Assembly: GCA_945872815.1 (NCBI GenBank)
Contig: CAMCAY010000005.1
Span: forward strand, 20,861-84,860
DNA length: 64,000 bases
DNA from: Chitinophaga pinensis
GTDB lineage: Bacteria > Bacteroidota > Bacteroidia > Chitinophagales > Chitinophagaceae
Direction of reading: 5' to 3'
The notes under the pieces: generated by a model
The model's input: the letters and a program-made list of their open reading frames with translations, nothing else
The model's database searches: none
Told to the model about the DNA's origin: nothing
Program-made: the position numbers and the translations under genes
Shown here: positions 43,054-51,618 of the stretch, piece after piece
Numbering within the stretch: position 1 is the first letter of the stretch
Layout: every line of letters begins with the position of its first letter

Positions 43054-44238
43054 ATGGCTGCAAAAACCGATAATTTTCAATCTCCCGATTATTTTGGTGT
43101 AGATGAATTGCTAACTGAAGAACACAAATTAATTCGTGAAACTGTTCGTAATTATGTAAAAAAAGACATTTCTCCCATTATTGAAGATTATGCTCAAAGA
43201 GCAGAGTTTCCACAGCAAATTGTAAAACAATTAGGAGAGCTTGGTTGCTTCGGGCCTACGGTTCCTGAGCAGTATGGCGGTGGTGGATTAGATTATATTT
43301 CCTACGGGTTGATGATGCAGGAGTTAGAAAGAGGTGACAGTGGTGTTCGATCTACTGCTTCTGTTCAAGGAAGTTTGGTTATGTTCCCCATTTATCAATA
43401 TGGAAGCGAGGATCAAAGAAATAAATACCTTCCAAAGTTAGCCAGTGGCGAGTGGCTTGGATGTTTTGGGTTAACAGAACCCAATCATGGAAGTGATCCT
43501 GCAGGAATGCTCACCAACTTTAAAGATGCCGGTGATCATGTAATATTGAATGGAGCAAAAATGTGGATCAGTAATGCTCCTTTTTCACAAGTGGCGGTAG
43601 TATGGGCAAAGAATGATCAGAATGAAATTCAAGGCATAATCGTTGAAAGAGGAATGGAAGGATTCACAACTCCTACCACCCATGGCAAATGGAGTTTAAG
43701 GGCCAGTGCAACAGGTGAATTGGTATTTGATAATGTGAAAGTTCCTAAAGAAAATATTTTACCTAATGTAAAAGGATTGAAAGGACCATTAAGTTGTTTG
43801 ACGAAAGCAAGATATGGTATTGCATGGGGAGCAGTCGGTGCAGCAATGGATTGCTATGACACTGCACTAAACTACAGTAAGGAAAGAGTTCAGTTTGGTA
43901 AACCGATTGGTGGTTTTCAATTACAGCAAAAGAAATTAGCTGAGATGCTTACTGAAATAACAAAGGCACAATTATTAAACTGGCGCTTAGGTGTATTGAT
44001 GAATGAAGGCAAAGTTACACCAGCTCAAGTTAGTATGGCAAAAAGAAACGCTTGCGAAATAGCCACCAATATTTGCCGAGATGCTCGTCAAATGTTAGGA
44101 GGAATGGGCATTACCGGCGAATATTCTGTAATGCGCCACATGATGAATTTAGAAAGCGTAATAACTTATGAAGGTACCCACGATATTCATTTACTGATTA
44201 CAGGAATGGATATTACAGGAATGAATGCTTTTAAATAA
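43054..44238 (+). CDS. gcdH: Glutaryl-CoA dehydrogenase
   Basis: This 394-residue acyl-CoA dehydrogenase has the family layout: helical N-domain with ELLTEEHKLIRETVRNYV, the FAD/substrate segment CFGLTEPNHGSDPAGM, WISNAPFSQVAVVWAK, and the catalytic glutamate in VITYEGTHDIHLLITG. ELERGDSGVRSTASVQGSL and the YEGTHDIH ending point to glutaryl-CoA dehydrogenase, which oxidatively decarboxylates glutaryl-CoA to crotonyl-CoA, rather than a short-chain dehydrogenase. It lies 122 bp upstream of a 3-hydroxybutyryl-CoA dehydrogenase gene, which acts two steps later. Confidence 0.9.
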   Translation: MAAKTDNFQSPDYFGVDELLTEEHKLIRETVRNYVKKDISPIIEDYAQRAEFPQQIVKQLGELGCFGPTVPEQYGGGGLDYISYGLMMQELERGDSGVRSTASVQGSLVMFPIYQYGSEDQRNKYLPKLASGEWLGCFGLTEPNHGSDPAGMLTNFKDAGDHVILNGAKMWISNAPFSQVAVVWAKNDQNEIQGIIVERGMEGFTTPTTHGKWSLRASATGELVFDNVKVPKENILPNVKGLKGPLSCLTKARYGIAWGAVGAAMDCYDTALNYSKERVQFGKPIGGFQLQQKKLAEMLTEITKAQLLNWRLGVLMNEGKVTPAQVSMAKRNACEIATNICRDARQMLGGMGITGEYSVMRHMMNLESVITYEGTHDIHLLITGMDITGMNAFK

Positions 44239-44322
44239 CTGTTGTTTTACAGAAATGAATTTTGTCTTTTTAGTATTTCAAAAAAAATATTTATTAAACT
44301 ACTAAAGATTTAGTCAAATAAC

Positions 44323-44353
44323 CATTGAACCTTAAACTTTAAACAATTGAACT
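44323..44353. repeat. Degenerate GTTCAA/TTGAAC repeats before the hbd gene
   Basis: TTGAACC, TTAAACTT, TTAAAC and TTGAAC occur in succession just before the ATG at 44361. They are related in sequence to the larger array at 32881-32996, read on the other strand. Confidence 0.5.
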
Positions 44354-44360
44354 TAATTGT

Positions 44361-45254
44361 ATGGATATTAAAAATGTAAGTGTTGTAGGTGCAGGAACCA
44401 TGGGAAACGGAATTGCACATGTGTTTGCACAAACAGGTTTTAAAGTAACATTAATAGATGTGAATACCGGGCAATTAGAAAAAGCAATGGCAACCATTTC
44501 TAAAAATATTGACCGGCAAATTACCAAGGGAATAATTACCGAGGATCAAAAGTCGGCAACCCTTCAAAATATTTCTACAAGTAATTCTATTTCAGAAGGC
44601 GTACATTCAGCAGATCTTGTTGTTGAAGCCGCAACAGAGAATGTTCAGTTAAAGCTAGATATATTTAAACAAATAGATGGCGCTGCGCCACAACACTGCA
44701 TTCTTGCATCCAACACTTCATCTATTTCTATTACAAAAATAGGTGCTGTTACCAAACGTGCTGAAATGGTAATTGGCATGCATTTCATGAACCCAGTTCC
44801 TGTAATGAAATTAGTAGAGATCATCAATGGTTATGCTACCAAAAAAGAAGTAACTGACACTGTTTTTGAGCTTAGCAAACAATTGGGGAAAATACCTTGC
44901 ATAGTAAATGACTATCCTGGATTCATTGCCAATCGTATTTTAATGCCCATGATCAATGAAGCCATCTATAGCTTGTACGAAAATGTAGCTGGTGTAGAAG
45001 AAATTGATACCGTAATGAAATTAGGAATGGCGCACCCAATGGGACCCTTACAATTAGCCGATTTTATTGGTTTAGATGTTTGTCACAGTATTTTAAAAGT
45101 GTTGCATGATGGCTTTGGAAATCCAAAATATGCCCCATGTCCTTTGCTAACCAATATGGTTACTGCAGGTAAAACAGGCGTTAAATCAGGCGAAGGTTTT
45201 TATTTATATTCCGGCAATAGTAAGGAATTAGTAGTTAGCACTAATTTTAAATAA
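44361..45254 (+). CDS. hbd: 3-Hydroxybutyryl-CoA dehydrogenase
   Basis: This 297-residue NAD-dependent 3-hydroxyacyl-CoA dehydrogenase has the Rossmann motif VVGAGTMGNGIAHVFAQTG, DLVVEAATENVQLK, the catalytic His-Glu region IGMHFMNPVPVMKLVEI, and NDYPGFIANRILMPMINEA. Single-domain proteins of this length act on 3-hydroxybutyryl-CoA, in butyrate/crotonate metabolism or amino acid breakdown. With the upstream glutaryl-CoA dehydrogenase it makes up two of the three enzymes from glutaryl-CoA to acetoacetyl-CoA; the enoyl-CoA hydratase is not in the window. Confidence 0.93.
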   Translation: MDIKNVSVVGAGTMGNGIAHVFAQTGFKVTLIDVNTGQLEKAMATISKNIDRQITKGIITEDQKSATLQNISTSNSISEGVHSADLVVEAATENVQLKLDIFKQIDGAAPQHCILASNTSSISITKIGAVTKRAEMVIGMHFMNPVPVMKLVEIINGYATKKEVTDTVFELSKQLGKIPCIVNDYPGFIANRILMPMINEAIYSLYENVAGVEEIDTVMKLGMAHPMGPLQLADFIGLDVCHSILKVLHDGFGNPKYAPCPLLTNMVTAGKTGVKSGEGFYLYSGNSKELVVSTNFK

Positions 45255-45285
45255 ATCAATTGCATTTGCTGATTTGAACCAATTG

Positions 45286-45612
45286 TCATTTTTTTCCTCT
45301 TACAAGGACATAAGAATGCTGAATCATTTCCTTCAATTGTGACCATGATAATATGCCGTCTACAATTATGGTGTTCCAGTGTTTTTTATTCATGTGATAG
45401 CCGGGCAATACCGATTCAGGATATTCCTCTCTCAACTCTATTACTCTTTCGGGATTACATTTAACATTAAACTGCACTTGTATTTCATCTAATGGCAATA
45501 GCAAAAAAATTTTGCCGACAACTTTAAATACAAGCACTGATTCTCCAAAGGGGAACCCCTCTGAAACATCCGGAAACGATAATGCAAATTCTCTGATATT
45601 TTCAACGTTCAT
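45286..45612 (-). CDS. MmcQ/YjbR-family protein
   Basis: I start the gene at the ATG ending at 45612, giving 108 residues beginning MNVENIREFALSFPDVSEGF, the normal start of the family. A longer frame to 45642 would begin in the loop of a terminator hairpin and is rejected. YjbR/MmcQ proteins have a double-wing fold related to DNA-binding domains: PFGESVLVFKVVGKIF, FNVKCNPERVIELREEYP, and the C-terminal LSWSQLKEMIQHSYVLVRGK. The function is unproven. It converges on the hbd gene. Confidence 0.85.
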   Translation of the reverse strand: MNVENIREFALSFPDVSEGFPFGESVLVFKVVGKIFLLLPLDEIQVQFNVKCNPERVIELREEYPESVLPGYHMNKKHWNTIIVDGILSWSQLKEMIQHSYVLVRGKK

Positions 45613-45628
45613 ATTGATCTGAAAAATT

Positions 45629-45658
45629 AAAATGTCCCTCATTGCTAAGGGACATTTT
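45629..45658 (-). terminator. Intrinsic terminator of the T9SS cargo gene
   Basis: A perfect 11-bp stem (45629-45639 with 45648-45658) has an 8-nt loop and lies 20 bp after the cargo gene stop. On the minus strand it runs into the T-rich TTTTAATTTTT. Confidence 0.85.
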
Positions 45659-45677
45659 AAATAGAAATATTATTTAA

Positions 45678-47528
45678 TTATCTTAAAATTGTCACATCTG
45701 ATTTAGCAGTAATTCTCTTTCCTGAAGTCAGGAAAAATTCTACAACTGCATAATAAGTAGCGTCCGGTAACACTTTATTTTTAAAAGTTCCATTCCAGTC
45801 ATTTTGATAATTTTGATTTTCAAACACTTTAGAACCATTTCTGTTAAATACAGTTACAGTAACTTTTTCCAAACAATCACGATTGTCATACACTTTCCAT
45901 TTATCATTTATTCCATCTCCATTGGGACTGAATGCATTTCTGACATTGATGCATCTTGGAATAACTGTAATCTCAACATTATCAGAAATTACACAACCAT
46001 TTGAATTGGTTGCAGTAAGAGTATAGGTTGTTGTTATCATTGGACTTACTGAAGGAGTTGCAGTTGTTGTAGCTGTAAGTGAAGGATCTGATGGAGAGGC
46101 CGTCCATAATAAACTAGTTGCATTCACTGCAGAACCATTCAGTTGTATTTGTTCACCTGAAATAATTGTAACAGGTTGTCCTGCATCTACTGTAAAATTA
46201 GAAGAAAGTTCAATTACCTGGAAAGCTGTATCAACTGGACAAGTTAATCCGGCAACATCCACTACGTGAACATTATATGTTCCAGCAGTAAGATTATTGA
46301 ATGTACCTGTAGATTGTGGTGTTCCTCCATTTAATGAGTACGAATAATCATTTCCTGGAGCACCGGTTACAGCTATGTTGATAGCACCTGTATTTCCTTG
46401 TGGACATGCAACATTTGTAACACTTGCACTGGTAATGGTCATTGGAGCAGGTATAAATACAGTCATAGTATCAGTGCCATAAACATATTCAACGGGGTTG
46501 CTTCCCGGAATCATGTATTTTGACTTAACGATGTAAGTTGTTCTTCCGTTAGGGCAAACATTTGGAAAAGAAACATCTAGATTACCATCCCCTAGACTTA
46601 CTGTAGAACCAACTGATACTATATTACCGTTTAAATCAGTTAATACCACACTGTCTAATGTAGAAGGACCCGCAGAAGGAACAAAACGCCAGCTTTCGTT
46701 CATACCTGCTGTTCCCCATACCGGATCTGATGCAGCTCTTCCCGGTGGCATGATACCTTTGTCCTTGTTGTAATTTTGCAAGCCAATCATGGATCTGGCA
46801 TCATTCCAAATCGTGCATTGATCAATATCAAAAATAAATACCTCGATGATTCCGGTTCCTTCATATAATACAATCTGATGGGTATTGTTAATTAAATCTC
46901 GGCAATCAAACAAAGGTATCTTGTAATAACTCAATATAAATTTTCTGTGGGGTGCATTTCCAATGATATCATATTTAATAAGTTGATCCGGAGATGTATT
47001 ATAAGCAGGATCAATATCATGATATGGTCCCATAACAACAGAACGATCGTATAGGGAATTGGGAAGATCCTGAGGTGTTCCCGAAGATGCACTTAATGAG
47101 GCACCAGAAGTACTCAATATTCCAAAATGAGACGATGCGCTAGCTTTAGAAGGATCAAATGACAAGTATCCATTTGTACTTATAACCAATCCATTATAGG
47201 GAGATGCTGCGTCATCATAAAAAGGAAATGAAAATGGAAGATCAATAAATGTTGAAAAACGATCGTCAATAGTGACGTTAGCGGAAACTCCCGGAACTGC
47301 GGGATCTACATATGGATTAAAACACCCTCCATTGGAAGTCATTGAGTTCACAGTGTAATCTGTTGTTGATTCGTGTATATCGGGTATTAATGCTTTTAAC
47401 GTAATACAAGGGGACGTACAAACAGGAATAACAGTATCTTTTGCACAACTAAAAACAAAACTTTGAGCATTTGATTTTTCAGAAAATATTGCTATCAAAA
47501 GAAAAATCAACCATTGAGCTTTTTTCAT
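45678..47528 (-). CDS. T9SS cargo protein with Ig/SprB-like repeats and gliding-type C-terminus
   Basis: The 616 residues have a signal peptide (AQWLIFLLIAIFSEKSNAQ), then a large beta-rich N-terminal domain (about 40-290) with CPNGRTTYIVKSKYMIPG after it. A SprB-type repeat (about 370-440: SVTNVACPQGNTGAINIAVT, then YSLNGGTPQSTG and LTAGTYNVHVVDVAG) and an Ig-like region with TYTLTATNSNGCVISDN follow. The C-terminus from NAFSPNGDGINDKWKVYD to SDVTILR is the type B T9SS sorting domain. It should be displayed on the cell surface. A PorP/SprF gene lies 130 bp upstream on the same strand, the usual pairing for this class. Confidence 0.88.
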   Translation of the reverse strand: MKKAQWLIFLLIAIFSEKSNAQSFVFSCAKDTVIPVCTSPCITLKALIPDIHESTTDYTVNSMTSNGGCFNPYVDPAVPGVSANVTIDDRFSTFIDLPFSFPFYDDAASPYNGLVISTNGYLSFDPSKASASSHFGILSTSGASLSASSGTPQDLPNSLYDRSVVMGPYHDIDPAYNTSPDQLIKYDIIGNAPHRKFILSYYKIPLFDCRDLINNTHQIVLYEGTGIIEVFIFDIDQCTIWNDARSMIGLQNYNKDKGIMPPGRAASDPVWGTAGMNESWRFVPSAGPSTLDSVVLTDLNGNIVSVGSTVSLGDGNLDVSFPNVCPNGRTTYIVKSKYMIPGSNPVEYVYGTDTMTVFIPAPMTITSASVTNVACPQGNTGAINIAVTGAPGNDYSYSLNGGTPQSTGTFNNLTAGTYNVHVVDVAGLTCPVDTAFQVIELSSNFTVDAGQPVTIISGEQIQLNGSAVNATSLLWTASPSDPSLTATTTATPSVSPMITTTYTLTATNSNGCVISDNVEITVIPRCINVRNAFSPNGDGINDKWKVYDNRDCLEKVTVTVFNRNGSKVFENQNYQNDWNGTFKNKVLPDATYYAVVEFFLTSGKRITAKSDVTILR

Positions 47529-47658
47529 ATTTTATAAAATATTTCGTGTATGGGATAACTTACACACAAATGACATTGGTTAAAATTATTAATATACAAT
47601 CAGTATATTATTCTCCAATGCGAAATGTGTTGTAGGTTATAAATAAATTCTTGATTGT

Positions 47659-48561
47659 TTACTTTTTCTTCAAATCAAACTGAAGACCTATTTCATGTGA
47701 CCCAGAACCATTTGTAAATATGCTAACAGGAGTAACATAGTAATCGTAAGAGTAAGTTGCTCTAACACGTTGTAATAATTTCAATCCGGTTTGAACACTC
47801 CAGAATTGGTTTATTCTCCAATTTAATGTCCACCATAATTTATCCTGATAATCTACCTTGACGCCCAAATCACATTCTGAAGGTGCGTTTTGTATTGCTC
47901 TGTACATAATACTTGGAATCAAATAAATATCATCGCCGGTTTGAATCTTATAATTTAATGTCAAATTGTAATGACGATAGAGTTTTCCGTCTAATGTAGA
48001 TCCGGTAACATCGGCCAGCTTGAGTTTGGAACCCATCAATTGTGTCGCAGCAAATCCTGCAGTTAATTTGTTGTTGGTCCAGTAAACACCGGTTCCGGCA
48101 TCGAAAACAAATTTGTTGCTAGCACCCATTAATAAAGGATCATTACTTGTAAGCGATTCAGTTAATGCAGCTTTGTTAATTGCATATTGCATTCCTCTCA
48201 ATTCTATACCAATTCCAAAACGGCTTTTTTCATTTTTTGCTTTGATATGATAAGAGTAAGCAAGTTGCATTCCTGTTCTGCTTGTTGGACCTGTTTCATC
48301 CTTATACAAATAAGCAGCAGCACCTGCATTTAAATTTTTCAATTCAAAATCACCATACACTACAGATGTTTTTGGATTTCCAGGAAAATCACCCCACATA
48401 CTTCTGTAAGAAACACCCAAAAAGTCCTTTTGAGACATTCCTGCAGCAGCTGGATTGTACATTGAGTTGTGCTGGAGGTACTGACTCATGAAATGCAATT
48501 GCTGAGCATTTGTTGCATTTAGCATCATTAATAAAGTCAAGGCAAGTAAAATCTTTCTCAT
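47659..48561 (-). CDS. PorP/SprF-family outer-membrane protein of type IX secretion
   Basis: A 300-residue protein with signal peptide (MRKILLALTLLMMLNATNAQ) and the PorP/SprF pattern: FMSQYLQHNSMYNPAAAGM, GVSYRSMWGDFPGNPKT, repeated amphipathic strands, and the ending GSHEIGLQFDLKKK. Members form outer-membrane barrels that attach type-B-CTD cargo such as SprB to the surface. It lies immediately upstream of a type-B-CTD cargo gene, so it is probably the dedicated anchor or translocon partner of that protein. Confidence 0.92.
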   Translation of the reverse strand: MRKILLALTLLMMLNATNAQQLHFMSQYLQHNSMYNPAAAGMSQKDFLGVSYRSMWGDFPGNPKTSVVYGDFELKNLNAGAAAYLYKDETGPTSRTGMQLAYSYHIKAKNEKSRFGIGIELRGMQYAINKAALTESLTSNDPLLMGASNKFVFDAGTGVYWTNNKLTAGFAATQLMGSKLKLADVTGSTLDGKLYRHYNLTLNYKIQTGDDIYLIPSIMYRAIQNAPSECDLGVKVDYQDKLWWTLNWRINQFWSVQTGLKLLQRVRATYSYDYYVTPVSIFTNGSGSHEIGLQFDLKKK

Positions 48562-48660
48562 ATCAGATTCGAATAATTTTGATTAAAAAACAATTTAATT
48601 AATTTGAAATAATAATTTATATATCTCAAAGATTGGCTAAATTAAAAATAAATAACCAAA

Positions 48661-49263
48661 TTAACACAATATTTTTTTCAGTTCAATATTACGCATTTCT
48701 TTTATTTTAAAAACCAACTCTTGTTCTCTTACAACAGGTACTCCAAATTTTAAAATAGAAAATAAATTGATATTGGATTCAAGTATTTCACACTTGCATT
48801 GCTTTAACAGTTGCATCACTTCATTTTGAGCATTGTAATCAAATTCGACTTGAAATTGAATCATAATGGGCTTTTGAACAACGGGAATTGTTTGTAAACA
48901 CAAGGCAGCTGCAGTTTTGTAAGCATTAATCAGTCCAGGTACACCAAGTAATGTGCCTCCAAAATATCTGATTACAATAATACCAACATTGATCAGTTTT
49001 TTACTATCAATCTGTCCCAATATAGGCTTGCCCGCTGAGCCGGAAGGTTCGCCATCATCATTAAGCCTGAATTCATCTCCCTTGGTACCAATTCTGTATG
49101 CAAAACACAAATGAACAGCTTTTGGATGTTCTTTTTTCAATTCATTAAGTTTTGTCTTAAATTCTAGTGCTGTGGCCATCGGAAAAGCAGTTGCTATGAA
49201 CTTACTTCCTCTGTCTTTAAACTCTGCAATTCCAACTTTTTCAATTGTATAATAGTCCGTCAT
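48661..49263 (-). CDS. YigZ/IMPACT-family protein
   Basis: A 200-residue protein with the IMPACT (UPF0029) N-terminal domain: FKDRGSKFIATAFP, HLCFAYRIGT, the glycine-rich DDGEPSGSAGKPILGQI and VIVIRYFGGTLLGVPGLI-type motif (here IIVIRYFGGTLLGVPGL). The C-terminal DUF1949 ferredoxin-like domain covers about residues 135-200. The bacterial role is uncertain; the eukaryotic relative inhibits Gcn2 activation. It starts 8 bp after ribD on the same strand and is probably cotranscribed with it. Confidence 0.92.
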   Translation of the reverse strand: MTDYYTIEKVGIAEFKDRGSKFIATAFPMATALEFKTKLNELKKEHPKAVHLCFAYRIGTKGDEFRLNDDGEPSGSAGKPILGQIDSKKLINVGIIVIRYFGGTLLGVPGLINAYKTAAALCLQTIPVVQKPIMIQFQVEFDYNAQNEVMQLLKQCKCEILESNINLFSILKFGVPVVREQELVFKIKEMRNIELKKILC

Positions 49264-49271
49264 TTTTTTCT

Positions 49272-50318
49272 TTATTCAGGTTTGCTTAAAAAATAATCGA
49301 TACTATCATTTTGTATTAGATCTGTTTTAATCAAAACGCCGTTCTGGATAATAGGTGCGTCAATTCCATCATCTATTAGTAAATGTCGATTAACAATCAC
49401 TCTTGCTTCATCCCACAAATTTTGTTCGATAAAACTATTCAATAACGTTGCTCCGCCCTCAATAATGATGGATAAAATATTGTTACGATAAAGAACATCA
49501 TTCATTTGTTGAATGAAATTTAGTTGTTCATCAAACTTCAAATAAATTCTTGAACCCTCTTTCATTTCTTTGACGCAATTAAAAATGATAGTAGGTGTGC
49601 TGTCATCCAAAATTTGAGAAGATGTATCAACCCTCAATTGTTTGTCGACAAAAATTCTTATAGGGTTTTTACCGGGATAAAATCTTGTTGTCAATGCCGG
49701 ATTATCACATATAACAGTATTCGTTCCGACCATTATAGCATCCTCTTCGCTTCTCCATTTATGTACCAGTCTGTCGGTAATTTCATTGCTGATTTTTAAT
49801 CTCGATTTTTCACGAGCTGCAATTTTACCATTATTACTTTGAGCCCATTTTAAAATTATGTAAGGCCGTTTATAGTTGTGAAAAGTGAAAAATCTTCTGT
49901 TTAAGAAGATGGCATCTTGATTAAGAACACCTTCTTCAACAATTACTCCTGCGTTTTTTAATTTTTCAATACCTGCCCCATTTACTTTAGAATGTGGATC
50001 TCTGCAACCTATCACCACTTTTTTAATTTGCTCTTGAATAATCAAATCAGTACATGGAGGCGTTTTACCAAAATGATTACAGGGTTCCAATGAAACATAT
50101 AAAGTACTGTCTTTTATCAAGTGACGATTTTCTTCTTTTACAGATTTAATACAATTTACTTCAGCATGACTACATCCAAATTGTTCATGATAACCTTCCC
50201 CTATGATACTATTGTCATAAACCAATACTGATCCAACCATTGGATTTGGAGATACTTTACCTAAACCCATTTCAGCAAGGGTAAGGCATCTTTTCATATA
50301 AAGTTCATGAATATTCAC
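49272..50318 (-). CDS. ribD: Bifunctional riboflavin biosynthesis deaminase/reductase RibD
   Basis: This 348-residue enzyme deaminates and then reduces the pyrimidine intermediate of riboflavin synthesis. The N-terminal cytidine-deaminase-like domain (1-145) has the zinc site HAEVNCI and LEPCNHFGKTPPCTDLI. The C-terminal reductase domain (about 146-348) has RPYIILKWAQSNNGKIA, EEDAIMVGTNTVICDNPALT and the NADPH loop IIIEGGATLLNSFIEQ. A few residues before the end depart from the family, but the length is normal. It is divergent from prmC with 43 bp between the starts. Confidence 0.95.
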   Translation of the reverse strand: MNIHELYMKRCLTLAEMGLGKVSPNPMVGSVLVYDNSIIGEGYHEQFGCSHAEVNCIKSVKEENRHLIKDSTLYVSLEPCNHFGKTPPCTDLIIQEQIKKVVIGCRDPHSKVNGAGIEKLKNAGVIVEEGVLNQDAIFLNRRFFTFHNYKRPYIILKWAQSNNGKIAAREKSRLKISNEITDRLVHKWRSEEDAIMVGTNTVICDNPALTTRFYPGKNPIRIFVDKQLRVDTSSQILDDSTPTIIFNCVKEMKEGSRIYLKFDEQLNFIQQMNDVLYRNNILSIIIEGGATLLNSFIEQNLWDEARVIVNRHLLIDDGIDAPIIQNGVLIKTDLIQNDSIDYFLSKPE

Positions 50319-50348
50319 AACTGTAAAATTAAGGATGAAAAAATAAAG

Positions 50349-50356
50349 TAAGTTTG
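50349..50356 (+). promoter_or_regulatory. -7 element of prmC, predicting a leaderless mRNA
   Basis: TAAGTTTG is an exact TAnnTTTG match ending 5 nt before the prmC ATG, in a 43-bp intergenic gap too short for a normal leader. Confidence 0.5.
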
Positions 50357-50361
50357 CTAAA

Positions 50362-51216
50362 ATGACTATTAAGGAGATATATCAATTATTTCGAAGGAAG
50401 CTTTTGTCTGTTTATTCAGAAAATGAAGCGGAAAATATCAGTAGGATGGTTTTTGAATCTCTTGCAAACATCTCTCTTTCTGATATTATTACTCATCCGG
50501 AAGAGATTCTAGAAGCAGAAACAAACATCAAACTGGAAAGGGCTTTGAAAGATTTACTGAATTACAAGCCTGTGCAATATATCTTAGGAAACAGCTCGTT
50601 TTATTATCTATTATTTAAAGTAAATGAAGCTGTGCTAATACCAAGGCCCGAAACAGAAGAATTGGTAACAGCTGTAATTCATTTTCTAAAAAACAACCCA
50701 TGCAAAAAAATAGTAGAAATTGGTACAGGTAGCGGGTGTATTCCTGTTTCAATTAAAAAAAATATCCCTGAAGCAGATATCACATCTTTAGATATCAGTC
50801 AAAGTGCTTTATCAATTGCTAAAGAAAATGCTGTTAACAATCATTCAGAAATTAATTTAATTGAATTAGATTTTCTAAATGAAAAATATTGGCATCTTTT
50901 GGGAATCTATGATGTTATTGTCAGCAATCCCCCGTATATCCCTCAACGTGAGTATGCATCAATAGACAATCATGTAAAGCTTTTCGAGCCATCAACAGCA
51001 TTATTTGTTCCTAACAGTCAACCGCTACTTTTTTATGAAAAAATAACAGCATTTGCCGAAGAACATTTAACTGCCAATGGAAAAATATTTGTAGAAATAC
51101 ATGAGAATTTTGGAAACCAAGTCAGTGAATTATTTTCAACGAATGGATTTTCTGTAGAATTAATAAAAGACATGTATGAAAAGGATCGTATTGTAATAGC
51201 TACTCGGAACCAGTAA
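50362..51216 (+). CDS. prmC: Peptide chain release factor glutamine methyltransferase PrmC (HemK)
   Basis: The 284 residues comprise an N-terminal helical substrate-binding domain (1-80) and a SAM methyltransferase domain with VEIGTGSGCIPVSIKK (motif I), ITSLDISQSALSIAKENA, and the glutamine-binding NPPY motif VIVSNPPYIPQRE. It methylates the GGQ glutamine of release factors RF1/RF2. The C-terminus overlaps the convergent exbD gene by 17 bp. Confidence 0.95.
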   Translation: MTIKEIYQLFRRKLLSVYSENEAENISRMVFESLANISLSDIITHPEEILEAETNIKLERALKDLLNYKPVQYILGNSSFYYLLFKVNEAVLIPRPETEELVTAVIHFLKNNPCKKIVEIGTGSGCIPVSIKKNIPEADITSLDISQSALSIAKENAVNNHSEINLIELDFLNEKYWHLLGIYDVIVSNPPYIPQREYASIDNHVKLFEPSTALFVPNSQPLLFYEKITAFAEEHLTANGKIFVEIHENFGNQVSELFSTNGFSVELIKDMYEKDRIVIATRNQ

Positions 51217-51607
51217 CAGTTGCTGATGTAGTTGCTCCAAGCATTCTGGCCACTTTCATTACTTTCACGATTTCACCCCATTGCGCAACAGAATCAGCAT
51301 TTATTACAACAGCCGGCTTTATGCTGTCGCCCTCGTTGATGTATTTTTTCAATGCGGACTCTAATGAATCAGCAATGATTTTTTTTGCTCCGATGAAAAA
51401 ATTCTTATCCTTATCAATGCTAACTACCACACTTTGTTTTTGTTTAGTATCACTTTTGGCTTTAGGAACGCTCATTTTAATTACATTCGGATTAGCAAGC
51501 GTAGATATCATTAAAAAAAACATCAGCAAAATGAAAAGTATATCATTCAATGGTCCGGTATCAACTTCTGAATGACTTTCCCTTAATTTATTTTTTCTCA
51601 AACTCAT
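51200..51607 (-). CDS. ExbD/TolR-family biopolymer transport protein
   Basis: This 135-residue protein starts at the fourth codon of the longest frame (MSLRKNKLRES), because the three codons before it add nothing typical. A single N-terminal helix carries the family aspartate: TGPLNDILFILLMFFLMIST. A periplasmic domain follows, with VVVSIDKDKNFFIGAKKI. Together with the ExbB/MotA-like protein encoded just upstream (11 bp), it forms a proton-driven motor that energises outer-membrane transport or envelope integrity. No tonB is adjacent. Confidence 0.9.
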   Translation of the reverse strand: MSLRKNKLRESHSEVDTGPLNDILFILLMFFLMISTLANPNVIKMSVPKAKSDTKQKQSVVVSIDKDKNFFIGAKKIIADSLESALKKYINEGDSIKPAVVINADSVAQWGEIVKVMKVARMLGATTSATVTGSE

Positions 51608-51618
51608 GTAAAACAATT

